From the NCBI RefSeq assembly GCF_000422205.1, contig NZ_ATHV01000044.1, forward strand, positions 85,649 to 149,648: a stretch of 64,000 nucleotides of DNA, given 5' to 3'. Made by a program: the position numbers and the translations under genes. Under the pieces are notes generated by a model that did no database searches, was not told where the DNA came from, and saw nothing but the letters and a program-made list of their open reading frames with translations. Below are positions 1-12,490 of this stretch, piece after piece (within the stretch, counting starts at the first letter, position 1; the number at the start of each line of letters is the position of its first letter). The DNA comes from Desulfovibrio sp. X2 (GTDB lineage: Bacteria; Desulfobacterota; Desulfovibrionia; Desulfovibrionales; Desulfovibrionaceae).

Positions 1-1229
1 AGGTCCGTGAGGGCGCAGAGCCGCTTGCCGAGCATGCGGTTGCCCACCTGGTCGTGGTTCTGCAGGCAGACCACGTGGGCCGCGCAGGCGAGGCCGTCGG
101 GCGGCAGGCCCTGGCTGCGGCCGCGGAAGGCCGAGAAGGCGCCCCGGTAGCCGAAGCCGTGCTCGAGGGCCTCGGCCGCGTGGGACGCGCGGCCGTAGTC
201 CCTGTAGTAGCCGCGCGTCTCGCGCGTCAGCAGGGCGTGCAGGGAGTGGTGCAGGTCGTCGCTCCACACGGCCCGGCAGCCGTAGCCGCCGAGCTCGCGC
301 GACCTCGCCAGGCGCGGGTCGTTGGCGTCGGACTCGGCGATGAGGCGCAGGGGGCGGCCGAGCTCCTCGGCCAGTCCGTCCACGGCCTTTGAGAGCTCGG
401 CCAGGATGTGGCGGGGCGATTCGTCGTGGATGGTCTGCACCGCGTCCAGGCGCAGGCCGTCCAGGTGGTAGCGCGAGAGCCAGTGCAGGGCGTTGCCGAC
501 CACGTAGGCGCGCACGCCGTCGCTGCCCGGGCCGTCGTAGTTCACGGCCTGGCCCCAGGGCGTGTGGTGGCTGTCGGTGAAGTAGGGGCCGAACTCGCGC
601 AGGTAGTTCCCCTCCGGCCCGAGGTGGTTGTAGACCACGTCCAGGATCACGGCGAGGCCCAGGGCATGGGCCGCGTCCACGAAGGCCTTGAGCCCTTCGG
701 GCCCGCCGTAGGCCGCGTGCACGGCATAGGGCGCCACGCCGTCGTAGCCCCAGTTGCGGCTGCCCGGAAAGGCGGCCACGGGCATGACCTCCACGGCCGT
801 GACGCCGAGCTCGGCGAGCAGGGGCAGGCGGTCAGCGGCTGCGAACAGGTCGCGGCCCGGGGTGAAGGTGCCCGCGTGCAGCTCGTAGATCACCCAGTCC
901 GCAAAGGCGGGTGGGCGGAAGCCCTGGTCGGTCCAGGAAAAGGCCGCGTGGTCGACCACGGCCGAGGGGCCGTGCACGCCCTCGGGCTGCAGGTGCGAGG
1001 CCGGATCGGGCCGCTCGGGGCCGCCGTCCACGGAGTAGGCGTAGCGCAGCCCCGGGACGATGCCCGGAAGCTGCAGCCGCCACCAGCCGTCGCCGCCCGG
1101 CCCCGTCTCCCGTTCCATGTTCAGGCGGCCCTGCTCCGGGCCGGGCAGCACCAACTCGAGCCGCTTGGCCTCGGGAGCCCAGCAGGTGAACCCGCACGAT
1201 CCGTCGGCAAAGGTATGTCCCGCTCGCAT
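1..1229 (-). CDS. treZ: malto-oligosyltrehalose trehalohydrolase, C-terminus outside window
   Basis: Glycoside hydrolase of family 13 that releases trehalose from maltooligosyl trehalose in the cytoplasm. The visible 409 codons start at ATG 1229 behind a good ribosome site (GAGGAGA). The first ~100 residues form the beta-sandwich starch-binding-type domain (FTCWAPEAKRLEL region), followed by the catalytic barrel. All four GH13 signature regions can be read: DVVYNH, GLRLDAV with the nucleophile Asp262, LIAESD with the acid Glu299, and QNHDQVGN with Asp393. The QNHDQ context and the short N-terminal domain favour TreZ over a branching enzyme. The gene runs off the left edge, so the C-terminal domain and any treY/treS neighbours cannot be seen. 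Confidence 0.88.
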   Translation of the reverse strand, partial: MRAGHTFADGSCGFTCWAPEAKRLELVLPGPEQGRLNMERETGPGGDGWWRLQLPGIVPGLRYAYSVDGGPERPDPASHLQPEGVHGPSAVVDHAAFSWTDQGFRPPAFADWVIYELHAGTFTPGRDLFAAADRLPLLAELGVTAVEVMPVAAFPGSRNWGYDGVAPYAVHAAYGGPEGLKAFVDAAHALGLAVILDVVYNHLGPEGNYLREFGPYFTDSHHTPWGQAVNYDGPGSDGVRAYVVGNALHWLSRYHLDGLRLDAVQTIHDESPRHILAELSKAVDGLAEELGRPLRLIAESDANDPRLARSRELGGYGCRAVWSDDLHHSLHALLTRETRGYYRDYGRASHAAEALEHGFGYRGAFSAFRGRSQGLPPDGLACAAHVVCLQNHDQVGNRMLGKRLCALTD

Positions 1230-1349
1230 CCGTCTCCTCGTATGGCACCCGCGTCCCTGCGGGGGAATTTGGCGCAAGCATACAGGAAACAGCGGGTCGC
1301 GTTCCAGCAAAAACCCTTGGAAACGGGAGTTTTTTGCCGCCGGAAACGG

Positions 1350-1406
1350 CGAAACCCGCGCGGACGCGGGTTTCGGGGAGTGCCGCGCGGCCTTTCGGCC
1401 GCGCGG
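1350..1406 (-). terminator. two tandem GC-rich hairpins after the sulP gene
   Basis: Reading the minus strand after the sulP stop there are two perfect stems: CCGCGCGGCC (1383-1392) pairs with 1397-1406 over a TTTC loop, and CGAAACCCGCG (1350-1360) pairs with 1365-1375 over a 4-base loop. No long T tract follows, so termination is probable rather than certain. They separate sulP from treZ on the same strand. Confidence 0.5.
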
Positions 1407-1428
1407 GGAAGAGGTGCCGTGGCCGGGA

Positions 1429-3132
1429 TCAGGCCGAGGCGCCCTCCAGGGCACGGCGCTCGGCCACCAGCGCGCGGGCCAGGGCCCTGGCCCCGGCGTA
1501 GTCCTCGACGATGCGTTCCGCGCCCACGACGCGGTCCGTGCCCATCTTGCGCAGCCGCTTCAGGGTCTTCTCCTTGACTCCGGCCAGGATGACCTCGGTG
1601 CGGCTCTTGGCGCACTGTCCGATGAACGACTCCAGCGCCGAGAGGCCCGTGGAGTCGATGGTCGGCACCTTGTCCATGAGCAGGATGAAGACCATGGGCT
1701 GGCGCTGCATGGCGTTGATCGTGGCGCGGAAGCGGTCGGCCACGCCGAAGAAGAAGGGGCCGTCGATCTCGTAGGTCTGCACGAACTCGTCGTGGGGCAG
1801 CTCCCCGCCCTCGGCCGCGTCGTCCTCGGCCGCGTATCCGTTGCTGACCGTGATCTGCGTGACCTCGCTCATGCGGCGCATGAAGAGGATGGCCGCGAAG
1901 ACGATGCCCGTGAACACGGCCACGGTGAGGTCGATGAGCACCGTGATCAGGAAGGTGGCGCACATGACCATGACGTCGGACTTTGGGGCCTTGAACAGGC
2001 GCAGGAACTTGTGGAACTCGCTCATGTCCCAGGCCACCACGATGAGCACGGCCGCGAGGCTGGCCAGCGGGATGAACGAGGCCACGGGCGCCAGGAAGAG
2101 GATGAAGCAGAGCAGCACGCCCGCGTGGATCATGCCCGCCACGGGCGTCTGGCCGCCGGCCTTGATGTTCGTGGCCGTGCGCGCGATGGCGCCGGTGGCC
2201 GGGATGCCGCCGAAGAGCACGGAGAAGATGTTGGCCACGCCCTGGGCCGCGAGCTCCACGTCGGAGTTGTGCCGGTCGCCGGTCATGCCGTCCGCGACCA
2301 CGCAGGAGAGCAGCGACTCGATGCCCGCGAGCATGGCGATGGTCAGGGCGTCCGGGAAGACGGCGCGCACGGCCGCAAGCGTGATGTGCGGCATGTGCAG
2401 CCCGGGCAGGCTCGAGGGGATGCCGCCGAAGCGGGTGCCGATGGTCTCCACGTGCAGCCCGGCCAGGCCGGTCACGAGGCAGCCGAGGACGACCGCGACC
2501 ACCGGGGCCGGGATGCGCGGCGAGAAGCGGCGCACGAGGAGGATGACCGCGAGCGAGGCCAGCCCCACGCCGACCGTGGCGGGGTCGAAGGTTCCCGCGT
2601 TGGAGAGGAAGGCGCCCCACTTGGGCAGGAAGTCGGGCGGCACCGCGCCCATCTTGAGCCCGAAGAAGTCCTTCATCTGCGAGGAGAAGATGATCACCGC
2701 GATGCCCGCGGTGAAGCCCGTGGTCACGGGATAGGGGATGAACTTGATGAGCGTGCCCATGCGGCAGAAGCCGAGGATCATGAGCAGCACGCCCGCGATG
2801 AGCGTGGTCAGGACCAGGCCGTCGTAGCCGTGGCGGAAGAGCACGCTGTAGATGATGACCACGAAGGCGCCGGTGGGGCCGCCGATCTGGTAGCGGCTGC
2901 CGCCCAGAAACGAGATCAGGAACCCGGCCACGATGGAGGTCACGAGCCCCTTGTCCGGCGTGGTTCCGGAGGCGATGGCGAAGGCCATGGCCAGGGGCAG
3001 GGCGACCACGCCGACCGTGGCGCCGGCCATGAGGTCGCGCATGAAGAATTCGGCGGAATATCCCCGCCCGAGCATGGAGAAGAAACGCGGCATGAATCTG
3101 CCTGATTTCGTGCCGGAAGCCTTGTTGTCCAT
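1429..3132 (-). CDS. SulP family anion transporter with STAS domain
   Basis: Inner-membrane transporter of the SLC26/SulP family, 567 residues, the normal length. About residues 20-430 hold the 10-14 hydrophobic helices (for example the GATVGVVALPLAMAFAIASG and GFTAGIAVIIF segments). A cytoplasmic STAS domain fills roughly residues 450-560, with the DSTGL loop at Asp493. The substrate could be sulfate, bicarbonate or another anion; in a sulfate reducer sulfate is attractive, but sequence alone does not decide. ATG 3132 was chosen because homology-like sequence begins there; the open frame extends upstream with low-complexity content that looks non-coding. The ribosome site is weak. It is transcribed alone, followed by two hairpins. 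Confidence 0.85.
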   Translation of the reverse strand: MDNKASGTKSGRFMPRFFSMLGRGYSAEFFMRDLMAGATVGVVALPLAMAFAIASGTTPDKGLVTSIVAGFLISFLGGSRYQIGGPTGAFVVIIYSVLFRHGYDGLVLTTLIAGVLLMILGFCRMGTLIKFIPYPVTTGFTAGIAVIIFSSQMKDFFGLKMGAVPPDFLPKWGAFLSNAGTFDPATVGVGLASLAVILLVRRFSPRIPAPVVAVVLGCLVTGLAGLHVETIGTRFGGIPSSLPGLHMPHITLAAVRAVFPDALTIAMLAGIESLLSCVVADGMTGDRHNSDVELAAQGVANIFSVLFGGIPATGAIARTATNIKAGGQTPVAGMIHAGVLLCFILFLAPVASFIPLASLAAVLIVVAWDMSEFHKFLRLFKAPKSDVMVMCATFLITVLIDLTVAVFTGIVFAAILFMRRMSEVTQITVSNGYAAEDDAAEGGELPHDEFVQTYEIDGPFFFGVADRFRATINAMQRQPMVFILLMDKVPTIDSTGLSALESFIGQCAKSRTEVILAGVKEKTLKRLRKMGTDRVVGAERIVEDYAGARALARALVAERRALEGASA

Positions 3133-3796
3133 CGTGGTGCACCGTCCGTGCTGTTGTCGTTGCCGGGAGCTGGTCGTGGCCGTCGTTGCGCCTTGGCGCG
3201 GGCGCGGCGTCACGACGAATCGGACCTGGTCCCTGTGCACGGGGCCGGGATGCGCACGAAGCGCGAAAGGGGGGCGTTCATTCTGCGAGGCCCGGGGAGG
3301 GGATGGGCGGCGGGCAGGGGTGCAGGGTCCGGCGTCGCGCGTCAGCGCGGCCGCAATCGTCTCCGGGGCGAGCCTCGGGACGAGGGACCGAACGGATACC
3401 GTCCATGCTGCCACCTTGCCCAGGTGTGGCGGGCGGCCCACCGGCCGTCCGGCTTCTCCCGAACGCGAGAGAAACGTGCGCTCACTACACCCGGCTTTGG
3501 TTCATGGCAACCGGAAAGTTCGCCCTCGGAAAACGACCCTTTCCCTCTGTTTTTCGTCCTGCCTGTCGTTCAGTTTCGGGGAACTCGAAAAGGTCAACCC
3601 CGGCCGCGGCCGAACATTTATGCCCCGCAGGCGGCCCGGCGTCTTCCCTGCGGATGTATCGTTGTGGAAAAAAAGGCCTTGGTCATCGAATTTCCACATT
3701 CCCCGGGCAATCTCGGAGGGCTCAAATTGACTTTTTTTATTCCGTGGCCGATATCAACCCGTAAAGCATCCACCAATCGCCGGAGATTTTCTTTCC
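3133..3796. other. divergent intergenic region between sulP and a hybrid kinase
   Basis: 664 bases without a convincing gene. The part near sulP is GC-rich. From about 3480 to 3790 the sequence becomes AT-richer, as expected for promoters. Open frames here lack ribosome sites and recognisable protein motifs. Confidence 0.55.
3727..3755 (+). promoter_or_regulatory. candidate sigma70-type promoter for the hybrid kinase
   Basis: TTGACT (3727-3732) is followed after 17 bases by GATATC (3750-3755), 41 bases before the start codon at 3797. The -35 matches five of six consensus positions; the -10 is weaker. This is motif reading only. Confidence 0.4.
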
Positions 3797-8449
<4,653 letters not shown>

Positions 8450-8497
8450 GCGCGGCCGGGCGGGGGCATTTTCGGGATCTTTCGGGATCGGCCGGTT

Positions 8498-10438
8498 TCA
8501 GTCGGCCAGCGGCAGGGTCACGGTCAGGGTCGTGCCCGCGTCTTCCGCGGTCTCGGCCGTGATATCGCCGCCGTGGGCGCGGGCGATGAAGCGCGCCGCG
8601 AAGGTGCCGAGCCCCAGGCCGTCCGACTTGCCGTAGGTGGCGAACTTCTCGAAGAAGCGGTCGCGCACCGCCTCGGGGATGGGGGCGTCGTTCCAGATAC
8701 GGAGCATGGCCTGGCCGTTCGCGGCCGAGCACGCGACCTGCACGGGCGCGCCGCTCGGGCTGGCCTCCAGGGCGTTGCCCACGAGGTTGGCGAGCATGGC
8801 CGTGAGCAGGGAGAAGTCGCCCGTGATCCTCTGCCGGCGCAGTTCGTCGACCTCCCAGGTCCAGCAGACGCAGCCGTTCGTCTTGGAGGCCGTGAAGGCC
8901 GTCTGGGCCAGCACGGCCTCGGCCAGGTCGTCCAGGCACACGCTGGCCGTGTTTCCGCCGTCCAGCCCGCCGTCCTCCACCGCCTGCAGCCTGACGTAGG
9001 CATCGAGCATGCGCAGGCTGCGCTGGGCGCTGCCCTCGAGCTCGGAGAGCAGCGAGGACTGCAGCTCGTCCTCGTCGCCCGTCTCGCGCAGCAGGCGGGC
9101 CATCTCCACGGCCTGGACCAGCGGCTTCTTCAGGTCGTGGCGCATGATCCGCTCCACGTCCGCGCGGTATTCCTCCAGGCGGTGGTGCTCGGTCACGTCC
9201 ACGCCGATCTCCCACGAGGCCCAGCCGGGGACGGGCAGGGTGCGGGAGACGTTGGTCCAGGCGATGATGCGGCGCGAGCCGTCGGCGCAGACCGTCTCCA
9301 GCTCGTGGTGGCGGTATTCCCTCTGCTCGTGGATATGCTCCATGGCCTCGACGCGGTAGGCGTCGTCCGGGTAGAGCAGGCGGGCCGCGTCCGGGTTGCC
9401 GATGATCCTGTCCGCGTCCCAGCCCGTGACCCGCTCGGCCTCCCTGTTCCAGAAGATGTAGCGGCCCTCGCGGTCGTGGGCGTGGATGAGCACGGGCATG
9501 TTCTCCACCAGGAAGCGGAAGCGCTCCTCGCTCTTGCGCAGGTTGCGCTCCATGCGCAGGCGGCCGGTGATGTCCGTGGCCACGTGCACCACGCCGTCGA
9601 TGACACCCGAGGGGTCGCGCACCGGGGTGCTGGACAGCCACCAGGAGCGGCCGTCCGGCGTGACGCTTTCACCCTCGGCGTGCTCGCCGCTGCGCAGGGC
9701 GCGTATGGCGGTGCACCCGGGGCAGGGGGTGCCGCGGCCCTTCAGGACCTCGTGGCAGGTCCGGCCCAGGACGGCTTCCAGCCCGTGTCCGGAATTGCGG
9801 AAGAGCGTGTTGCTGGCCCAGCGCACGCGCAGGTCCGGCCCCAGATACTCCACGGCCACGCCGTTCAGGTGCTTCTGCAGGACGCCGCGCACCTGTTCGA
9901 GGGCGGCGGCCTCGGCTTCGGCCGTGTGCTGCGTGCTGACGTCCAGGAGGTAGCCGACATGGGCCGTGGGAAGGCCCGCCGCGTCGCGCTCGATGACCAT
10001 GCGTTCGTGCAGCCAGACGGCGCGCTGCCTGGCCGTGGCGGTGCCGGAGCCTTGCGCGCAGGCCTCGACGGGCCCCTGGGGGACGAGGATGCGGTATTTC
10101 TGGCTGAGTTCGCCCGCGCCGTCGGATTCGGCCCGCGCGACGGCGGCGCGCACCCGCGCCGCGTCGTCCGGGTGCAGCAGGTCCGCGTAGCGTCTGCCCG
10201 GGCGCAGGAGGTCGCTTCCCGGGGAGGAAAGGCCGAGATCGCCGCTGACGCTCGCAAGGGGCCAGCCGTCTGCGGCGTGGCGTTTGAAAAGGAGTGCCGG
10301 GCCGCTGCCGAACAGCCGGGCCAGCATGGCCGGGTCGGCGGCGAAGGGGAGGATGCCCGCCTCGTCCGGGGCGGTGCCCGCGCTCCGGCCGTCAGGGCCC
10401 GGTCCGGGCTTTCCCTGCACTCCTGCTTTTAAAGACAT
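8498..10438 (-). CDS. PAS-domain sensor histidine kinase, soluble
   Basis: 646 residues without a membrane helix, so probably a cytoplasmic sensor. Three PAS-like modules occupy roughly residues 40-160, 165-285 and 295-410. The second carries the cysteine motif TCHEVLKGRGTPCPGC, common in PAS domains of anaerobes and possibly metal- or redox-active. The HisKA phosphoacceptor is His434 in RIMRHDLKKPL, followed by an N box (LVGNALEAS) and a G box (GLGLGTFAARF). There is no receiver domain. An in-frame TTG lies six bases upstream of the chosen ATG (10438); both would be preceded by a weak ribosome site. The receiver-only gene at 10841-11224 lies upstream on the same strand and is a plausible partner. 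It converges with the hybrid kinase, leaving 48 bases between stops. Confidence 0.88.
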   Translation of the reverse strand: MSLKAGVQGKPGPGPDGRSAGTAPDEAGILPFAADPAMLARLFGSGPALLFKRHAADGWPLASVSGDLGLSSPGSDLLRPGRRYADLLHPDDAARVRAAVARAESDGAGELSQKYRILVPQGPVEACAQGSGTATARQRAVWLHERMVIERDAAGLPTAHVGYLLDVSTQHTAEAEAAALEQVRGVLQKHLNGVAVEYLGPDLRVRWASNTLFRNSGHGLEAVLGRTCHEVLKGRGTPCPGCTAIRALRSGEHAEGESVTPDGRSWWLSSTPVRDPSGVIDGVVHVATDITGRLRMERNLRKSEERFRFLVENMPVLIHAHDREGRYIFWNREAERVTGWDADRIIGNPDAARLLYPDDAYRVEAMEHIHEQREYRHHELETVCADGSRRIIAWTNVSRTLPVPGWASWEIGVDVTEHHRLEEYRADVERIMRHDLKKPLVQAVEMARLLRETGDEDELQSSLLSELEGSAQRSLRMLDAYVRLQAVEDGGLDGGNTASVCLDDLAEAVLAQTAFTASKTNGCVCWTWEVDELRRQRITGDFSLLTAMLANLVGNALEASPSGAPVQVACSAANGQAMLRIWNDAPIPEAVRDRFFEKFATYGKSDGLGLGTFAARFIARAHGGDITAETAEDAGTTLTVTLPLAD

Positions 10439-10840
10439 GTTCAACTCGCTGTGAAGTCTCTCGCTCGTCGCGCGAGAGGGCTTCCGAAAAGTATTCCTGA
10501 CGAAAACTAGCGTATATATGACGTGCCGTTACAGGCAAATACCCCTCGGCCTCCTTTTAGCATGCCGGGTTCCTGGCCGTCCAGGGAAAAGGCGGCGGAA
10601 ACGCGCTCCGGTGCGTTATTATCACCATGGCGACATTTTTTTCTGAACGCACAGTCAGACCCCGGCGGATCGCTCGGACGGGGTGTTCGCTGGACAGGCC
10701 GTCGCCTGCGTGCTCCCCCGCGCTTGCGGCAGGCGCGAGCGCGGCACGAGACGGACCGGGACGGAAAGGAAGGCGGGGATGCGAGCCGGAGGGGCTGCTC
10801 GCGGAAGGGCGCGGGAAGGGGAACCCGGGGACTTGGAATC
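10439..10840. other. intergenic region between receiver gene and PAS kinase
   Basis: About 400 bases. On the minus strand TTGCCT (10538-10533) and TATACG (10516-10511), 16 bases apart, form a weak promoter-like pair in the AT-rich stretch before the kinase; a small hairpin (CTCTCGC / GCGAGAG, 10458-10478) lies between it and the start codon. The half nearer the receiver gene is GC-rich and shows nothing recognisable. Confidence 0.4.
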
Positions 10841-11224
10841 TTACGCGCTGCGGGCGCGCAGGGTCTGCAGCACGTCCTGCAGGCGGTCCACGTCCAGGGG
10901 CTTCAGGAGATAGGCCAGGGGGCCGACGGCCATGGCCCGGGAGCGGATCTCGGCGTCGGAATAGGCGCTCAGGAAGACCACCTCGACGGCGTGGGACTCC
11001 TTGAGGCGGCGCGCGGTCTCTATGCCGTCGATGCCTTCGCCCAGGCAGATGTCCAGGACGGCCAGCGTCGGCTTCAGGCTCTCGGCCATCTCCAGGGCCT
11101 CCTCGCCGCTCGCGGCCGTGGCCACGGCGTGCGCGCCCAGGCGCTGCAGCATGAGCTTCACGAACATGGCCGTGACGCTCTCGTCCTCCACGATGAGAAC
11201 GACGGGGGAAGCTGCAACCTTCAC
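10841..11224 (-). CDS. single-domain response regulator (receiver only)
   Basis: 127 residues made only of a CheY-like receiver domain: acidic pocket VEDE near residue 13, phosphoacceptor Asp58 in AVLDICLGEGIDG, the conserved Ser/Thr position in FLSAYSD and the Lys in LLKPLD. With no output domain it would act by protein contact or inside a phosphorelay. The start is GTG at 11224, chosen because AGGAGG sits eight bases upstream. It lies upstream of the PAS kinase on the same strand, about 400 bases away, so a pairing is suggested but not shown. It is divergent from the GIY-YIG gene. Confidence 0.87.
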   Translation of the reverse strand: MKVAASPVVLIVEDESVTAMFVKLMLQRLGAHAVATAASGEEALEMAESLKPTLAVLDICLGEGIDGIETARRLKESHAVEVVFLSAYSDAEIRSRAMAVGPLAYLLKPLDVDRLQDVLQTLRARSA

Positions 11225-11398
11225 TCTCAGGCCTCCTGGACTTGGGGTTCGACGCGCGGGCCCATGCGCCGCAGCGGTCGACGCACCATGCCCCTTCTAC
11301 CTCCAAAGCCACGTCCTTGTCGACAAAGGGCGCGATTCTTTTTGCATCGTCGTGCGTCCGGCCTTGCGCGCCCGCCTTTGCGGCGCGTATGACTGCGC

Positions 11399-11713
11399 AT
11401 GGACAGCGGTTTTACGCAGGCAAAGGGGTGGTTCGTCTACCTGGTGCGATGCGCGGACGGAACGCTCTACTGCGGCGTGACCACCGACCTTTCGCGCCGC
11501 CTGGCCGAGCACAACGGCGAGCTGCCCGGCGGCGCGCGCTACACCCGCTCCCGCAGGCCGGTGAGCCTCGCGGCCGCGGCGCGGGTGGGCGACCGGGCCG
11601 AGGCCTGCCGCCTGGAGAGGCGCATCAAGCTCTTGCGCAAGGAAGACAAGCGCGCCGTCCTGGCCGCGTACAGGCGATCGCCCCGTTCTCCCGACCTGGA
11701 GGAAAGCCCGTGA
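11399..11713 (+). CDS. GIY-YIG domain protein (YhbQ-like)
   Basis: A 104-residue stand-alone GIY-YIG fold. The motif pair reads VYLV (near residue 14) and YCGVT (near 25), followed by the conserved Arg in SRRLAEHN and the Glu in CRLERRIK. Members of this short YhbQ/YazA class are often called excinuclease-like, but their role is mostly unknown; some act on damaged or single-stranded DNA. The stop codon overlaps the start of the next gene, so the two are co-transcribed. Confidence 0.85.
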   Translation: MDSGFTQAKGWFVYLVRCADGTLYCGVTTDLSRRLAEHNGELPGGARYTRSRRPVSLAAAARVGDRAEACRLERRIKLLRKEDKRAVLAAYRRSPRSPDLEESP

Positions 11714-12294
11714 ACGCCACCCACCTGATCCTGGCCACGGACATATTCGGCCAGAACGAGTACATGGACATCCTGGCCCGCGTCCTCGCGCCCGCTCCGG
11801 GCGCCGGGCGCGTCACGGACCCCTACGAGGGGCGGCGGCGCCGCTTCGCGGGTCGCGACGAGGCCTACGCCGCCTATAAGGCCGAGTGCGGACCGGACCG
11901 CTACGCGGAGGTGGTGGCCGCCGCCCTGGCCGGGCTGCGGGAAGAGGACGCGTCCGCGCGGCCGGTGCTCCTCGGCTTCAGCGCCGGGGCCGGTGCCGTC
12001 TGGCGCGCGGCCTGCGGCCCGGCCGCGCAGGGCGTCCTGCGGGCCTACTGCTACTACAGCGTGCAGATCCGCCACGACGCGGACCTCGCGCCGCGCTGTC
12101 CCTGCACCCTGGTCTTCCCGGCGCGCGAGGAGGTCATGGACGTGGCGGCCATGCAGCAGCGGCTGGCCGGACGGCCGAACGTGACCTGCGTCTCCACCCC
12201 CTACGCCCACGGCTTCATGAACCACGCCTCCCCGGGCTTCGACGAGACGGGATACGCCGAGCACCTCGTCTTCCTGACCCGCGAGCTGGCCTGA
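11710..12294 (+). CDS. small alpha/beta hydrolase, dienelactone-hydrolase-like
   Basis: 194 residues starting at GTG 11710, which overlaps the TGA of the GIY-YIG gene; GGAGGAAAG provides the ribosome site, which decides this start against the longer open frame. The nucleophile elbow is GFSAG with Ser91, and His167 in YAHGFMN is the likely catalytic histidine. The acid is uncertain. The short length and HGF motif resemble the dienelactone-hydrolase clan, but the substrate cannot be told. The GIY-YIG pairing gives no clear functional hint. Confidence 0.75.
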   Translation: MNATHLILATDIFGQNEYMDILARVLAPAPGAGRVTDPYEGRRRRFAGRDEAYAAYKAECGPDRYAEVVAAALAGLREEDASARPVLLGFSAGAGAVWRAACGPAAQGVLRAYCYYSVQIRHDADLAPRCPCTLVFPAREEVMDVAAMQQRLAGRPNVTCVSTPYAHGFMNHASPGFDETGYAEHLVFLTRELA

Positions 12295-12490
12295 GCCGGG
12301 CCGCTCCTCCTTTGCGCCGTACCGAAGCGGCGCGTCTTTGCGCAATGGCGGAAAAGCCCGTCTCCCAGCCGCAAAGCCATGTTTTTCCGTCTTGCCGCGC
12401 CTTGGAAGTGACTTTAGCCGCGCCGCCGTGGTACGCTTTCTCCCAAAAAAAGGACCGGGCCTCACGCCGGTCCTGCCGGAGGAAGACGCC

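Noticed and set aside
1060..3105. Plus-strand frame of 681 codons opposite sulP
   Set aside because: Antisense shadow rich in His, Asp and Glu; the minus strand encodes the transporter.
10439..10444. TTG start two codons before the chosen ATG of the PAS kinase
   Set aside because: Adds only two residues and has no better ribosome site; ATG 10438 is simpler.
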